NCBI GenBank assembly: GCA_902798545.1
Contig: CADBWQ010000013.1
Span: 1-64,000, forward strand
DNA: 64,000 nucleotides
Source: Oscillospiraceae bacterium
GTDB lineage: Bacteria > Bacillota > Clostridia > Oscillospirales > Oscillospiraceae
Reading direction: 5' to 3'
The notes under the pieces are model-generated. The model saw only the letters and a list, made by a program, of their open reading frames with translations, was not told the DNA's origin and ran no database searches. Position 1 is the stretch's first letter, and each line of letters begins with the position of its first letter. The position numbers and the translations under genes are program-made. Positions 1-8,441 of the stretch are shown here, piece by piece.

Positions 1-609
1 CACGCAGACATTCACGATGTCCTGGTGATGCAGGTTCTGTCCGTAGTTGATGGCGAAGCTTCCGATGCCGCCGGCGCCGACCGCGCCCGCCATGGTGGTC
101 AGGCCGATCAGGCTGATCGCAGTGACCGTCACCACGCGGATCAGGTCGGGAACCGCCTCGTGCAGGTACACGCGGAAGATAATTCCGAGCTTGCTGCTGC
201 CCATGGCAATGGCCGCCTCGACCTTACCGGGGTCCACGCCCGCCAGCGCCACCTCAACCTGCCGGGTGAAGAAGGGTACCGCGCCGAACACCAGAGGAAC
301 GATCGCGCCCTTGACACCGATGGCCGTTCCCACAATGAGGCGGGTCAGCGGGATCAGGAAAATCAGCAGAATCACAAAGGGGATCGAGCGGAAGATGTTT
401 GTGATGAGATCGACGATGCGGTAGACGACCCTGTTCTCCGCGATGCCGCCGGGCCTCGTCACTGTCAGCAGGATGCCGAAGACAGCGCCGAAGACAAAGG
501 TGAGACCGCCCGCGATCAGGAACATCTGCGCCGTCGCGAGGCAGCTGTCCGCGAACTTGTCCGTATATGCCATCACATTCGGCATGATACTCGCCAGCCA
601 TTCAGCCAC
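1..609 (-). CDS. metI: Methionine ABC transporter permease MetI (3' end cut by window edge)
   Basis: Inner-membrane permease of the D/L-methionine importer MetNIQ. The visible 203 codons read as a hydrophobic permease: an N-terminal helix after the start, the stretch NIFRSIPFVILLIFLIPLTR, a cytoplasmic coupling loop with EAAIAMGSSKLGIIFRV (the EAA motif that docks on MetN), then GLTTMAGAVGAGGIG typical of MetI. The start is GTG at 607-609, chosen because GGAGGTGATC lies just upstream; it overlaps the metN stop by 8 nt, so the two are translationally coupled. The reading frame stays open to base 1, so the C-terminus and any metQ lie outside the window. Identification is by sequence pattern and by the metN neighbour. 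Confidence 0.93.
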   Translation of the reverse strand, partial: MAEWLASIMPNVMAYTDKFADSCLATAQMFLIAGGLTFVFGAVFGILLTVTRPGGIAENRVVYRIVDLITNIFRSIPFVILLIFLIPLTRLIVGTAIGVKGAIVPLVFGAVPFFTRQVEVALAGVDPGKVEAAIAMGSSKLGIIFRVYLHEAVPDLIRVVTVTAISLIGLTTMAGAVGAGGIGSFAINYGQNLHHQDIVNVCV

Positions 610-1684
610 GCGCGATCACCTCCACTCTCACATCATGGGCCCGCAGATACTCGATCACGGCCCTGCGTTTTTCCTCTTCCCCGTCGATGAGGACAACCAG
701 ACCCCCCAGGGGGTTGCCCCGCAGGAGCTCGACGTTGCCGAGGATAATGTTCACATTCACGCCGAAACGGCGTGACACATCCGATACCAGCGCCTCTCCG
801 ACGCTGTCTTTCGAGAAAGTACACTGCACCAGCGTCGCATCGGTGTCGAGCACCGAGGAATTCTCCCGGATCAGCCGGTTGATCTGGCCCATGCCGGAAG
901 AGGTGTTCACAAACTTCTTCGTGATCGGCTGCTGCGGGTTGGAGAACACCTCGTACACGTCTCCTTCTTCTACCACGTGGCCGTCCTCCATCACTGCCAC
1001 GCGGTCGCAGATGGACTTCACCACGGCCATCTCATGCGTAATCAGAACGATGGTCAGGTTCAGCTTCCGGTTCAGATCCTTCAGCAGCTTCAGGATCGAC
1101 TCCGTCGCATCCGGATCCAGCGCCGAGGTAGCCTCGTCCGAGAGCAGGATCTTCGGGTTGTTCGCCAGCGCCCTCGCGATGGCCACACGCTGCTTCTGTC
1201 CGCCGGAGAGTTCGGAGGGATAGGCGTTGACCTTGTCCCGCAGGTCCACCAGGTCCAGCAGTTCCAGGACACGCGCCCGGATCTCCTCTTTGGACCGCCC
1301 GGTGTACTTGAGGGGATAGGCGATATTGTCAAACACCGTATCCCGGTCCAGCAGGTTGAAGTGCTGGAAAATCATCCCCAGATCGCGCCGCAGGGTCTTC
1401 AGGTGCTTCTCGGTGAGGCGGACGGACTGCCCTCCGCTCTCCGGTGTGTAGAACGCGTTTCCGTCTCGGACCTCGATGGTTCCGAAGCCGTCGATGCGGA
1501 TGCTCCCGGCGTCCGGCCGCTCCAGAAAGTTGATACAGCGTACCAGCGTGGACTTGCCTGCGCCGGAGTATCCGACAATCCCGTAGACCTGACCCGCTTC
1601 GACCCGGATGTTCACGTCTTCGAGTGCGACGACGTTCTTGTCCGGCGCGATGTAGGTCTTCGAGATGTGGCTGAGTTCAATCAT
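602..1684 (-). CDS. metN: Methionine ABC transporter ATP-binding protein MetN with NIL domain
   Basis: ATPase that energises methionine uptake through MetI. Walker A GYSGAGKST is at residues 38-46, followed by the Q-loop region MIFQHFNLLD, ABC signature [15 protein letters not shown] and Walker B ILLSDEATSALDP. The C-terminal ~75 residues form a NIL (ACT-like) domain, which in MetN proteins binds methionine and inhibits transport. The ATG at 1682-1684 was chosen because GGAAAGG lies just upstream; the frame is open further 5' but runs into the terminator. At 360 aa it is a little longer than E. coli MetN (343); the excess is an insertion of about 20 residues between the D-loop-proximal strand and the Q-loop. 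Expression is probably governed by the attenuator in front of it. Confidence 0.96.
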   Translation of the reverse strand: MIELSHISKTYIAPDKNVVALEDVNIRVEAGQVYGIVGYSGAGKSTLVRCINFLERPDAGSIRIDGFGTIEVRDGNAFYTPESGGQSVRLTEKHLKTLRRDLGMIFQHFNLLDRDTVFDNIAYPLKYTGRSKEEIRARVLELLDLVDLRDKVNAYPSELSGGQKQRVAIARALANNPKILLSDEATSALDPDATESILKLLKDLNRKLNLTIVLITHEMAVVKSICDRVAVMEDGHVVEEGDVYEVFSNPQQPITKKFVNTSSGMGQINRLIRENSSVLDTDATLVQCTFSKDSVGEALVSDVSRRFGVNVNIILGNVELLRGNPLGGLVVLIDGEEEKRRAVIEYLRAHDVRVEVIARG

Positions 1685-1718
1685 AAAACCTTTCCAACTC
1701 CTGTCCTGTTCCGGCAAT

Positions 1719-1756
1719 AAAAAAGGACCCGGACGCTCGCTCGCATCCAAGTCCTC
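1719..1756 (-). terminator. Intrinsic terminator between leader peptide and metN (attenuator)
   Basis: On the minus strand GGAC-UU-GGAUGC pairs with GCGUCC-GG-GUCC (12 bp including U-G wobbles) around the six-base loop GAGCGA, followed by six U. It lies after the leader peptide stop (1798) and before the metN start (1684), so it would stop transcription before metN unless an alternative fold forms. The GAGCGUCC of its 3' arm recurs exactly at the leader's ribosome site (1901-1908), so an 8-bp competing helix between 1743-1750 and 1899-1906 is possible. Confidence 0.85.
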
Positions 1757-1797
1757 TTTTTGTCAGAATAATGAAAATCTGATATTCAGATGGCTTA

Positions 1798-1893
1798 TCA
1801 ATCGGGCGAAGCGGAATTCTGCGCGCACATCATCATGCACATGCTGCACATGTGCATCGCCATCATCATGTAGCTGTGACGGTTGTTACGCAT
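1798..1893 (-). CDS. Met/Cys-rich leader peptide (31 aa), probable attenuator of metNI
   Basis: Short ORF whose product begins MRNNRHSY and then runs MMMAMHMCSMCMMMC; ten of 31 residues are Met and three are Cys. It starts at ATG 1891-1893 with AAGGAG about 12 nt upstream and lies ~26 nt downstream of the predicted transcription start, so the transcript seems dedicated to it. The Met codons themselves form a 9-bp hairpin (1835-1857). A terminator and then metN follow. By analogy with amino-acid leader peptides (trp, his, ilv), ribosome stalling at Met codons under methionine starvation would favour read-through into metN. The alternative is a small Met/Cys/His metal-binding peptide, but the promoter-leader-terminator-metN layout argues for attenuation. 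Confidence 0.8.
   Translation of the reverse strand: MRNNRHSYMMMAMHMCSMCMMMCAQNSASPD
1835..1857 (-). promoter_or_regulatory. Hairpin formed by the Met codons of the leader peptide
   Basis: In RNA AUGCACAUG and CAUGUGCAU form a perfect 9-bp stem with a five-base loop. It sits inside the Met/Cys codon run, so a ribosome stalled there would melt it; this is a natural candidate for a pause or competing hairpin in the attenuator. Confidence 0.5.
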
Positions 1894-1926
1894 CAGAACT
1901 GGACGCTCCTTCCTGTTGATGGGCTG

Positions 1927-1955
1927 ATTATATGCCCGCGTGATTTGTTTGTCAA
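1927..1955 (-). promoter_or_regulatory. Consensus sigma-A promoter of leader-metN-metI
   Basis: Minus strand reads TTGACA (1950-1955), 17 bp, TATAAT (1927-1932), a perfect match to the housekeeping consensus. The start of transcription would fall near 1919-1920, giving a very short 5' leader before the leader peptide's ribosome site. Confidence 0.9.
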
Positions 1956-2030
1956 CGTAAAGACGCATTTTCATGCATGCCACTGAATTTTCCTATCTTT
2001 CCGCTCGGAATTCTTGTGCAACTTTTTACC

Positions 2031-4710
2031 TTATATGATTTCAGCATGGCTGCCGCCGCTCCGGTCTTTTTTCACGACGATCTGCCTGTCGATCCGCTCC
2101 TTCAGTTCCGAGACGTGCGAGATGATGCCGACAAGGCGGTTGCTCTCCGTGAGGTCCGAAAGCGCCTTCATCGCCTGCTCCAGGGATTCCTCATCCAGGG
2201 AGCCGAAGCCCTCGTCGACAAACATGGTGTCGAGCTGGATGCCGCCCGCCGAGGACTGGATCTCATCGGAGAGACCGAGGGCCAGAGACAGGGAAGCCTT
2301 GAAGGACTCGCCTCCGGAAAGGGTCTTCACGCTGCGTTCCGTGCTGTTGTAGTGGTCGATCACACTGAGCTCCAGGCCGCTCTGGGATCTCAGGTTATCC
2401 GCGACTTCCCGCCGCTTCAGCTCATACTGTCCGCCCGACATGATGAAGAATCTTGTGTTCGCCCGGGCGATCATCCGGTCAAAGAAGCTTGTCTGGACAT
2501 AGGTCTCCAGCATGATCCGCTCCTTGCCCGAGACGTTTCCGTTGGCCGTGTCGGAGAGTGCCTTTACCCAGCTGAGTTTCTTTTCCAGCTGCTCAAGCTC
2601 AGCTCCCTGTTTCAGGATACCGCTTTGGGCAGTGCGATTGGCGCTCAGCCGCAGCAAAAGATCGGCATTCTGTCGGGTTATCTCCCTCTTTTCCCTGTTG
2701 AGTTGTTCGATCTCTTCCCGCAGCACCTTCAGGTCTTGTTTCTCTGATGCAGACAGCTGCTCTGTCAGCTGGTTGATACGGCCTTCCAGCGCAGCGCAGG
2801 CGGTCTTTCCCCCCCGCTGTGCTTCCTCAGCCTGAATCAGGTTCTCCCGGATCCGTTGCTGCTCACCTTTCAGTTTTGTGAGTTCTCGGTTTGCCTCCGC
2901 TTTGCTTGGGAAGGGCAGCTTCTCTTCTGACTGCTGCAGCAGCTCGTCCCACTGGCAGATCTTCGTCTCACAGGCCGCGATACGTTCCCTGCCGCGCTGC
3001 ATGCTCTCCTGCAGGCGTTGCTGATCTTTCTCCATTTGAGGGATCAGCTCTTCAAGTTTCGCTTTCCTTTCGAGCTTTTTATCTTCCACCGTAACGGCTG
3101 CACTCAGCTCCGCAAAACGCTCCCGAAGCCTCTTTCGCCCGCTCTCCGCTGCTTCCCGGATTTTTTCCGGCGGTAACTCCGGCCAGAGTTCTGCCGCTTT
3201 CCGGCTCAGTTCTTGTCGGGTGGCTCTCTCCTGCCCGAGGAGGTTGCCCGCTTCGCTGCTGGCCAGTTCTGCAGTTCGACGGCACTGGTCTGCTTCTCGC
3301 TTTGCCTGCTTCAGCTGTGACTCGGTCGGCGCGGCTTCGGACAGCTCCGCCGGATGCGGATGTACCGTCGCACCGCAGACCGGGCAGGCCTCTCCCTCTC
3401 TCAGTGTCTGAGCAAGAATGCCCGCCTGCTCGCTCAGGAACGCACGATTCATATCTTCATAGCGCTGCTGTGTCAGCTCATACTTTTTCTGGGCAGCGAG
3501 ATACTTCTGCTGAGCCTCTATCAGGTCTGATTTCAGCCTTACCGCCGCATCAAGGGTTTTCAGTATATCGGCAATCTGCTTTCCGTTTGCTTCGACACTG
3601 TCCTTTTCGCGCAGCAGCGCTTCCCGTTGTGCACCGGCGGTCTCCAGCGTCTTCCTTTCAGCCTGCATCTGCTCAGTCTGACGGATGCTGGTGTTCAGTG
3701 CCTCACTGTCCTTCTCCAGTGCCTTCCTTTCCGCTTTCAGTTGAAGTTCAGTATCTCTCCGATCAAGGAAGGTCTTCTCCCTTGCGTCGTATTCCGGCAG
3801 CATTGTCTCCAGGGCGGCTGCCTCTGCGGCGAGCCGGTCAGCCTCGGGCTGTCTCGCTCCCGCCTCAGCATAGGCCGCGTCCAGGGCCTTTTGTTTTTCC
3901 GTTGCCTTCTCCAGCTCTGCCCTGGTCTTTTCCAGCGTCTGTTCTGCCTTCTCCAGTTCCTCTGCCCTTCCGAGCCGTGTGTTCAGCACGTTAAGTTTGG
4001 AATCCAGGCGGCTGAGTCTGTCACCGTATTGGTCGAGAAGCTCGGTGTCTTTCCCGATGAGCCGTTCAAGCATCTCCAGGATCTCCTCCGTCGGGAGCTC
4101 TCCGACCTGGGCTTTCCGGACATTCTCGGCATACAGATCACCCTCGGCGCAGCGCATGCCGCTGATATACTGATGGATGCTCCGCCGCTCGTTTTCACAT
4201 TCACGGGATAGTTCTCTGACGTCGTCCTTCAGTCTCTCCTGAAAGACCTGGTAGTAGCCGGTATGGAAGATCTCACGGAAAATTGCCTGGCGGTCCTTCG
4301 TCTCAGCCAGCAGCAGTCACTTCCCTCTGCTTCGTCACTCTTCTGCCGTCGGGGCAAATGAGTTCAGCTTCCGCCGCCTGTTTCGTTGTGCCGGTGCCGC
4401 GGCTTTTTGCTCTCTCGTATTCCGGCTTTCTCGTCACGGTATACTGCTTCCCCGCGTAGTTGAACGTCAGTGTCACGAAGGTCAGCCGGTCCGGGTCGGC
4501 GTACTTGGAACGCAGCATGGAGGATTCGCGGTTGTTTCCGCTGGCCTCTCCGTACAGGGCGAAGGTGATCGCGTCGAAAATGGTCGTCTTCCCGGCGCCG
4601 GTATCGCCGGTGATCAGGTACAGTCCGCTCTTTCCCAGCTTCTCAAAGTCGATGGTCTCCTCCCCCGCGTAGGGCCCGAAGGCTGACATGATCAGATTCA
4701 GCGGTCTCAT
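2031..4710 (-). pseudogene. sbcC: sbcC nuclease subunit, broken by internal deletion and frameshift
   Basis: SbcC is the SMC-like ATPase of the SbcCD hairpin nuclease. The N-terminal piece (4303-4710) has the P-loop GDTGAGKTT and runs to VTKQREVTAA, then hits a stop. The remainder continues in another frame from about 4306 with LLAETKDRQAIFREIF, long coiled coils, the zinc-hook CPVCGA, signature LSGGESFKASLSLALGLSDE and Walker B MFVDEGFGSLDEE. In intact family members about 26 residues lie between these two pieces (the ID-RNQF-QIAMIAQGDFLKL region, which carries the Q-loop); they are absent here. The join falls at CTGCTG, consistent with a deletion between short repeats. The rest is well conserved, so either the lesion is recent or it is an assembly error. 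Start overlaps sbcD by 4 nt. Confidence 0.85.
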
Positions 4711-5843
4711 GTTCTGTCCTCCCAGATGTTCTCAATCAGCTCCGTGACATAAGCCGTCTGTTCTTCCGAAAGCCTTGTTCCGTTCTGCTTCTCATACAGT
4801 TCGCCGAAGAGTTCAAGCGGGCTCTTCCGCTCCACTTCCTCTGCGCCTCCGACCAGGTTCAGGCTTCTGGTCCGCTGGTTGTCATAGCTCAGCTTCATCA
4901 CGTTCGGATAAATCACCCGAAGCCGGTTCATCGCTTCCGGAATCTCTTCCTCGTCCGTCAGGATGATATGGAGATAGTCCTCCACCGCCGTCCCGATGTA
5001 GTTCGGTCTCGCCGTCAGCTCCATATAGCTGCCGCGGAGGGCTCTCATGTCGTGCTTCGGAACCAGGGGGACAGTCCGGACACGCAGTGTCCCTTTCTCC
5101 GCCAGTTCGGCCACCGTCACCGACTTGATGTGCCCGGCTTCCGAGAAAGAGTACTTCAGCGGCGTCCCGCAGTAGCGGATTCTCTCGGAATCGATGTTCT
5201 GCGGGCCGTGGATGTGTCCGAGCGCCACATAGTCAAAGTCGTCAAAGACCTGCGCGTCCACATTGTCAGATCCGCCCACCGAGGTCTCTTCCGATTCCGA
5301 GCGCGTCGCCCCCGTCACAAACTGGTGCGTCACCAGCACGTTTCGGGTCGAACGGTCCACGCCCATCTTCCGGATCGCCGTGCGCACGGCATCGGTATAG
5401 CTCTCGATTTCCTCTTCCGGGAAGCAGCGGCGCACATGGGTCGGTTTGATGAACGGAAGCATGTAGATACGCACCGGTCCGTACCGATCCTCCAGCACGA
5501 CAGGCTCCACCTCCCCGTGATAGACCGGGGACAGATGCACGCCGCTCCGGTTCAGAAGCCGGGAGCCGAACGCGATTCTCTCCGGAGAGTCGTGGTTCCC
5601 GCTGATGACGAAGATCTGCAGATCTCTTCTTGCGAGACTGTACAGGAAGTCGTCAAACAGCTGCACAGCTTCGGCCGGCGGAACGGGCTTGTCGTAGATG
5701 TCGCCCGCCAGGATCACCGCATCCGGTTCCTCCCGGTCGATGATGTCCAGGATTTTTTCCAGAATATCCCGCTGGTCTTCCAGCATGCTGAATTCGTTGA
5801 CCCGCTTTCCCAGATGCAGATCCGAGAGATGAATCAGTTTCAA
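4707..5843 (-). CDS. sbcD: Exonuclease SbcCD subunit D (Mre11-like)
   Basis: Metallophosphoesterase subunit of SbcCD, cutting DNA hairpins and protein-blocked ends. All phosphoesterase motifs are visible: DLHLGK near residue 8, GDIYDKPVP near 47, GNHDSPERI near 82, and ALGHIHGPQ near 205. Length 378 aa matches the family. The start is TTG at 5841-5843 (TTG AAA CTG ATT CAT...), supported by AGGAAAGGAAG upstream and by the family N-terminus MKLIHLSDLHLGK. It begins one base after the stop of the small ORF at 5845-6006 and ends overlapping sbcC by ATGA, so the three are one transcript. Confidence 0.95.
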   Translation of the reverse strand: MKLIHLSDLHLGKRVNEFSMLEDQRDILEKILDIIDREEPDAVILAGDIYDKPVPPAEAVQLFDDFLYSLARRDLQIFVISGNHDSPERIAFGSRLLNRSGVHLSPVYHGEVEPVVLEDRYGPVRIYMLPFIKPTHVRRCFPEEEIESYTDAVRTAIRKMGVDRSTRNVLVTHQFVTGATRSESEETSVGGSDNVDAQVFDDFDYVALGHIHGPQNIDSERIRYCGTPLKYSFSEAGHIKSVTVAELAEKGTLRVRTVPLVPKHDMRALRGSYMELTARPNYIGTAVEDYLHIILTDEEEIPEAMNRLRVIYPNVMKLSYDNQRTRSLNLVGGAEEVERKSPLELFGELYEKQNGTRLSEEQTAYVTELIENIWEDRT

Positions 5844-5844
5844 G

Positions 5845-6006
5845 TCACAGAACTTCCTTTCCTGATGTTTTCAGCGCACCATGTCCGGGCGCCTTGGATC
5901 CCGGACCGGGAAGGGTATTCCCGCACCCGAGCCCGTTGCACTCCGGACATACCTGGCCGTTGAGAATGGTCTTTCTTGCGTTTTCCAGTACTTCCTGATA
6001 AGTCAT
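5845..6006 (-). CDS. 53-aa ORF resembling the N-terminus of FMN-dependent alpha-hydroxy-acid oxidases
   Basis: The product begins MTYQEVLENARKTI and contains CPECNGLGCGNTLPGPGSK. This Cys-containing start resembles, from memory, the N-terminal segment of clostridial alpha-hydroxy-acid (lactate-type) oxidizing flavoproteins, which read MTYxEVLxxAR...CPVCNGxAC...PGxGxKGTG and continue for another ~280 residues. Here the frame ends in a stop after HGALKTSGKEVL. It is therefore either a truncated relic or a small protein that kept the Cys motif. An in-frame ATG also occurs at 6010-6012. It lies directly downstream of a good promoter and one base before sbcD, so it now acts at least as the 5' part of the sbcDC transcript. 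Confidence 0.5.
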   Translation of the reverse strand: MTYQEVLENARKTILNGQVCPECNGLGCGNTLPGPGSKAPGHGALKTSGKEVL

Positions 6007-6060
6007 GATCATCACCCTTTGCCTGTCTGTTTCCCGAATGGCAGGGTTTATATATGAATA

Positions 6061-6089
6061 ATTATAGAGAATTCTCTCCGGATTGTAAA
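6061..6089 (-). promoter_or_regulatory. Promoter of the small ORF-sbcD-sbcC operon
   Basis: Minus strand TTTACA (6084-6089), 17-bp spacer, TATAAT (6061-6066). A perfect 12-bp palindrome AGAGAATTCTCT (6066-6077) begins at the -10 and lies otherwise in the spacer, and could be an operator. Confidence 0.75.
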
Positions 6090-6316
6090 CTGTTTCCTTT
6101 TCCTTACTGAATGAAGGCGGCTGTTCACCTCTGACTTCCGAGGGACATCATTACTTTATAATCTTCTGATTGTCACGATGGAACAGTAATAAAAGAATCG
6201 GCACAATTATACTTGCACATATTTCTCGCCCGGCGAACAAATCCCCTGAACCACTGCCATGCTTTAACTTTTTCATCCGCAATGCGACAAAGGCCTTCCG
6301 CAGAGGCAATCAACTG
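6090..6316. other. Intergenic stretch without a supported gene
   Basis: AT-rich gap between the divergent sbcDC and importer promoters. A plus-strand frame at 6170-6403 has no ribosome site or recognisable product. I see no RNA gene or repeat. Confidence 0.5.
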
Positions 6317-6345
6317 TTGACATTCCATCCTTTTTGTTTTTTAAT
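6317..6345 (+). promoter_or_regulatory. Promoter of the ABC importer operon (6.4-10.9 kb)
   Basis: TTGACA (6317-6322), 17 bp, TTTAAT (6340-6345); expected start near 6352, about 70 nt before the first gene. Confidence 0.7.
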
Positions 6346-6419
6346 GGACAATAGGTTAAGTACACCGTTTATATCTGCGCCCGAATTAATATACAGAATA
6401 TAGAAGGGATGACGCCCCT

Positions 6420-7520
6420 ATGAAAGTTGTATTGGACCATCTGACCAAGAAGTTTCCAAGTCGAAACAAAAAAGGCGACACGGTCACCGCCGTCAGTGAT
6501 TTCTGCTTTGAGGTTCCGGATGGCAGTCTCATCGGCCTGCTGGGTCCCTCCGGCTGCGGCAAGAGCACCGCGCTGAACCTGATCTGCGGTCTGGAGAAGC
6601 CCACTTCCGGCAGGATTTTCTTCGGTGACGACGACGTGACCAATCTTCCGCCCGAAAACCGCGGCGTCGGTCTTGTGTTTCAGAACTATGCCCTCTATCC
6701 CCATCTCACCGTCCGGCAGAACATTCTTTTCCCGCTCCAGAACCTCAAGGGCAAGGACCGCCTTTCCAAGGCCGAGATGCTGAAGAAAGCCGACGAGGCG
6801 GCAAAGCTCGTCCAGATCGAGCAGCTTATGGACCGCAAGCCCAGCGAGATGTCCGGCGGCCAGCAGCAGCGCGTCGCAATCGCCCGCGCCCTGGTCAAGC
6901 TCCCCCGTGTGCTTCTGCTGGATGAGCCGCTCTCCAACCTGGACGCTCGTCTCCGTCTTCAGACCCGGGAGGAGATCCGTCGGATCCAGCGGGATACCGG
7001 CATCACCACGATTTTCGTCACCCACGACCAGGAAGAGGCCATGAGCATCTCCGACCTGATCGTCGTCATGAAGGCCGGCGTTATCCAGCAGATCGGCAAG
7101 CCCCAGGAGGTCTACGACGATCCCGCCAATCTCTTTGTGGCGAAGTTTCTCGGCACACCGCCCATCAATGTCTTCGAGGGCCGCGTCGCCGGCGGGAAGC
7201 TGTTTCTCGGCGAGGACGAGGTTCTTCGCATCACGGGAGTTGACGACCAGGCAGTCTGGGTGGGTGTACGCCCGGAGGGCTTCATTCCACAGGAGGCGGG
7301 TCCGCTCGGCTGCAGTCTTGCCGGTGTGGAAGTTATGGGTCGGGACACCAGTGTTGTCTCCACCCATCCGGCGGCAGAGAGCGTCAGCATCCGCTCCATC
7401 ATCACCGCCGAGCATCGTATCGACAGGGATGCCGAAACCGTGCGTTTTGCGCTCAAGCCCAACAAGGTTTTTCTCTTCCGCCGTGACAGCGAGGAGAGGA
7501 TTCCCTTTGAGGCCGTCTGA
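6420..7520 (+). CDS. Sugar-type ABC importer ATPase (MsmX/UgpC/MalK family)
   Basis: ATP-binding subunit for a CUT1-type importer. Walker [10 protein letters not shown] is near residue 42, Q-loop [13 protein letters not shown], signature [15 protein letters not shown], Walker [17 protein letters not shown] and the switch histidine in VTHDQEEAM. The C-terminal third (from ~residue 240) is the TOBE/OB regulatory domain seen in MalK, UgpC and MsmX, including GVRPEGF. At 366 aa it has normal family length. It is first of four genes, before two permeases and a binding protein. Such ATPases often serve several importers in Firmicutes, so it may also drive the transporter at 46.5-49.9 kb, which lacks one. 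Confidence 0.92.
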   Translation: MKVVLDHLTKKFPSRNKKGDTVTAVSDFCFEVPDGSLIGLLGPSGCGKSTALNLICGLEKPTSGRIFFGDDDVTNLPPENRGVGLVFQNYALYPHLTVRQNILFPLQNLKGKDRLSKAEMLKKADEAAKLVQIEQLMDRKPSEMSGGQQQRVAIARALVKLPRVLLLDEPLSNLDARLRLQTREEIRRIQRDTGITTIFVTHDQEEAMSISDLIVVMKAGVIQQIGKPQEVYDDPANLFVAKFLGTPPINVFEGRVAGGKLFLGEDEVLRITGVDDQAVWVGVRPEGFIPQEAGPLGCSLAGVEVMGRDTSVVSTHPAAESVSIRSIITAEHRIDRDAETVRFALKPNKVFLFRRDSEERIPFEAV

Positions 7521-7537
7521 GCGAAGAGGAGCGCAGC

Positions 7538-8428
7538 ATGGAAAACAAGAACTGGAAGGCCTGGCTGTATCTGCTGCCGGCTATCGCGTTTCTCGGCGTG
7601 TTTATGGTCTATCCGCTGGCGGACGTTCTGGTCTATTCTTTTGAAGAGGGCTACAATTCCGCGTCCCAGACCTTTTTCGGCACGGGCCTCTATAACTACT
7701 CCTATGTTCTCCACGATCCGTACTTTCTCCAGGCGGTGAAGAATACCTTTATTCTGGTGATCATCACAGTCCCGGTCTCCACAGGCATCGCGCTGCTCAT
7801 TTCGCTGGGGCTCAACTCCATCCGACAGCTTCGGGAGCTTTACCAGACCGTCTTCTTTCTCCCCTATGTCACAAACACCCTGGCCGTTGGCCTGGTGTTC
7901 ATGATTCTCTTCAAGAAGACCCCCTATTCCGACGGCATGGTAAATCTTCTGATCAACTGGTTCGGCGGAGAGAGCGTCGACTTCATTGACGGGCCCTACT
8001 GGGCGAAGATGTTCGTCATGTGCTTCTATACGGTCTGGGTGGTCATGCCCTTCAAGATTCTGATCCTGACCTCCGCGCTGGCCTCAGTCAGGCAGGATTA
8101 CTACAACGCGGCAAAGATCGATGGCACCTCGAAGTGGCGCATTTTCACCCGCATCACGCTCCCGATGATCTCGCCCATGATCTTCTACCTCATCATCACC
8201 GGTTTCATTGGCGCGTTCAAGGCTTACAGCGATGAGGTTGCGCTCTTTGGCACCGACCTGAACGCGGCAGGCATGAACACCATCGTCGGCTATGTCTATG
8301 ACATGCTCTACGGCGACAGCGGCGGGTATCCGTCCTATGCCTCGGCGGCCGCGCTGATTCTCTTCGCCATCGTGTTTACCATCACGGTCATCAACCTGCT
8401 CATCAGCAGGAAGAACGTCCATTACTGA
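7538..8428 (+). CDS. Sugar ABC transporter permease (UgpA/MalF-like)
   Basis: One of two transmembrane subunits of the importer. The 296-aa product has six hydrophobic segments, starting WLYLLPAIAFLGVFMVYPLADV, and the EAA-type coupling loop DYYNAAKIDGTSKWRIFTRITLP near residue 185 that contacts the ATPase. RBS GAAGAGGAG precedes the ATG. It lies 17 nt after the ATPase gene and 13 nt before the second permease, so the genes are one operon. Substrate cannot be read from the sequence; glycerol-phosphate, maltose or other oligosaccharides are all possible for this family. Confidence 0.9.
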   Translation: MENKNWKAWLYLLPAIAFLGVFMVYPLADVLVYSFEEGYNSASQTFFGTGLYNYSYVLHDPYFLQAVKNTFILVIITVPVSTGIALLISLGLNSIRQLRELYQTVFFLPYVTNTLAVGLVFMILFKKTPYSDGMVNLLINWFGGESVDFIDGPYWAKMFVMCFYTVWVVMPFKILILTSALASVRQDYYNAAKIDGTSKWRIFTRITLPMISPMIFYLIITGFIGAFKAYSDEVALFGTDLNAAGMNTIVGYVYDMLYGDSGGYPSYASAAALILFAIVFTITVINLLISRKNVHY

Positions 8429-8441
8429 GGGAGGTGCGCAT

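Noticed and set aside
1685..1955. SAM (S-box) riboswitch or Met T-box upstream of metN
   Set aside because: The predicted 5' leader is about 235 nt but is mostly the leader-peptide ORF; I see no kink-turn/SAM core, T-box (GGNACC-like) or specifier loop sequence.
6170..6403. 77-codon plus-strand frame before the ABC importer
   Set aside because: No ribosome site, overlaps the promoter at 6317-6345, and the product has no plausible fold.
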